A stretch of DNA of 8,031 nucleotides from Arenicellales bacterium. Lineage in GTDB: Bacteria > Pseudomonadota > Gammaproteobacteria > BMS3Bbin11. Both the position numbers and the translations under genes were made by a program. How positions within the stretch are numbered: position 1 is the first letter of the stretch; every line of letters starts with the position of its first letter. Below the pieces are notes generated by a model. It did no database searches, was not told the origin of the DNA, and saw only the letters and a program-made list of their open reading frames with translations. Shown here piece after piece: positions 6,935-8,031 of the stretch. The stretch spans positions 1 through 8,031 of the forward strand of contig JARFQC010000039.1 of assembly GCA_029287965.1 (NCBI GenBank). The letters run 5' to 3'.

Positions 6935-8031
6935 ATGGCAGAGAAATCCTACCAAGCGGGCGTAAAGGAGTACCGCGATAAATACTGGACCCCGGATTAT
7001 GTTCCACTTGATACCGACCTCCTGGCCTGTTTCAAGGTCACCGGACAGCCTGAAGTACCTCGTGAAGAGGTCGCAGCTGCGGTAGCCGCGGAAAGTTCTA
7101 CCGGTACCTGGTCCACTGTATGGTCAGAACTGCTGACCGATCTAGAATTCTACAAAGGTCGTGCATATCGCATTGAAGACGTGCCCGGCGACAGCGAATC
7201 GTTTTACGCATTCGTTGCTTACCCGATCGACCTTTTCGAAGAGGGTTCAGTCGTAAACGTTCTGACCTCTCTGGTCGGTAACGTATTCGGCTTCAAGGCA
7301 CTCAAGCATCTTCGCCTGGAAGACATTCGTTTCCCGATTGCCTACATCAAGACCTGTGGCGGTCCGCCTGCTGGTATCCAGGTCGAGCGTGATCGCCTGG
7401 GCAAATATGGTCGTCCAATGCTGGGTGCAACCATTAAGCCGAAACTGGGTCTGTCTGCCAAGAACTATGGTCGTGCCGTATACGAATGCCTGCGCGGCGG
7501 CCTGGACATGACCAAGGACGACGAGAACGTTAACTCACAGCCATTCATGCGCTGGAGAGATCGTTTCGAATTTGTTGGTGAAGCAATCCAGAAAGCAGAA
7601 CAGGAAACTGGCGAGAAGAAAGGCCACTACCTGAACGTTACTGCTGCTACACCTGAAGAGATGTACAAGCGTGCAGAGTTCGCCAAAGAAGTTGGCTCAC
7701 CGATCTTGATGCATGACTTCCTGACTGGCGGTTTCACTGCCAACACAGGTCTGGCCAACTGGTGTCGTGAAAATGGCATGCTGCTGCATATCCACCGTGC
7801 GATGCACGCTGTAATCGATCGTCATCCTAAACACGGTATCCATTTCCGCGTACTGGCTAAATGTCTGCGTCTGTCTGGTGGTGATCACCTCCACACCGGT
7901 ACCGTCGTAGGTAAGCTCGAAGGTGACCGTAACTCAACACTCGGTTTCGTTGACCAGCTGCGCGAGTCTTTCGTACCGGAAGATCGTTCTCGTGGTGTGT
8001 TCTTCGATCAGGACTGGGGTTCAATGCCTGG
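6935..8031 (+). CDS. cbbL: RuBisCO large subunit, form IA, 3'-truncated by window edge
   Basis: The first 365 codons of the form I ribulose-1,5-bisphosphate carboxylase/oxygenase large chain; roughly 105 residues are missing beyond the window. It joins CO2 to RuBP to give two 3-phosphoglycerate, here most likely inside a carboxysome. Numbering runs 7 below spinach. Active-site residues seen are Glu53, Thr58, Trp59, Asn116, Lys168 and Lys170 (TIKPK), carbamylated Lys194 with Asp196 and Glu197, His287, Arg288, His320, and loop-6 Lys327. The N-terminal segment (YWTPDYVPLDTDLLACFK) and LRLSGGDHLHTGTVVG closely resemble carboxysomal form IA enzymes, including those of alpha-cyanobacteria. Unusual residues are Ala165 (Cys172 in plants) and Met192 (usually Phe). 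Codon use favours CGT for Arg (15 of 24 by my count) and GGT for Gly, as in highly expressed genes. cbbS and the other cso genes are expected downstream. Confidence 0.97.
   Translation, partial: MAEKSYQAGVKEYRDKYWTPDYVPLDTDLLACFKVTGQPEVPREEVAAAVAAESSTGTWSTVWSELLTDLEFYKGRAYRIEDVPGDSESFYAFVAYPIDLFEEGSVVNVLTSLVGNVFGFKALKHLRLEDIRFPIAYIKTCGGPPAGIQVERDRLGKYGRPMLGATIKPKLGLSAKNYGRAVYECLRGGLDMTKDDENVNSQPFMRWRDRFEFVGEAIQKAEQETGEKKGHYLNVTAATPEEMYKRAEFAKEVGSPILMHDFLTGGFTANTGLANWCRENGMLLHIHRAMHAVIDRHPKHGIHFRVLAKCLRLSGGDHLHTGTVVGKLEGDRNSTLGFVDQLRESFVPEDRSRGVFFDQDWGSMP

Overview
The window looks like chromosomal DNA from a chemolithoautotrophic gammaproteobacterium that fixes CO2 in alpha-carboxysomes. The evidence is a form IA (carboxysomal type) RuBisCO large subunit, a tandem-domain shell protein of the CsoS1D type, a fatty acid cis/trans isomerase (a family seen mainly in gammaproteobacteria such as Pseudomonas and Vibrio), and a large AsmA-family protein of Gram-negative envelopes. 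No species can be named from the sequence alone. I see no rRNA, tRNA, CRISPR array or mobile element.

Layout. Positions 28-2529 (minus strand) hold an AsmA-like membrane-anchored protein. A 126-base divergent intergenic region separates it from cti (2656-5076, plus), a heme-c-containing cis/trans isomerase of membrane phospholipid acyl chains with a lipoprotein-type signal. These two form an envelope or membrane-lipid block. A 354-base gap follows, with a very AT-rich core at 5211-5280, and it marks the boundary with the carbon-fixation block.

The carbon-fixation block is all on the plus strand. It starts with csoS1D (5431-6060), followed 2 bases later by a Nudix hydrolase (6063-6638). After a second AT-rich control region (6639-6934) comes cbbL (6935 to the window edge), cut at codon 366. 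The rest of cbbL, and probably cbbS and the other cso genes, would lie beyond the right edge.

How the genes work together. CsoS1D is a gated-pore trimer of the carboxysome shell thought to admit larger metabolites such as RuBP and 3-PGA, and CbbL is the enzyme packed inside. The Nudix enzyme is apparently co-transcribed with the shell protein and sits between it and RuBisCO, so it is a candidate metabolite or nucleotide clean-up enzyme linked to the carboxysome. Both AT-rich regions carry LysR-type (T-N11-A) dyads that could be CbbR sites, but no cbbR gene is present in the window.

The most interesting points are the csoS1D-Nudix-cbbL arrangement, two substitutions near the RuBisCO active site (the position of plant Cys172 is Ala, and Phe199 is Met), and the apparent lipoprotein form of Cti. 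No wholly new multi-gene system is evident.
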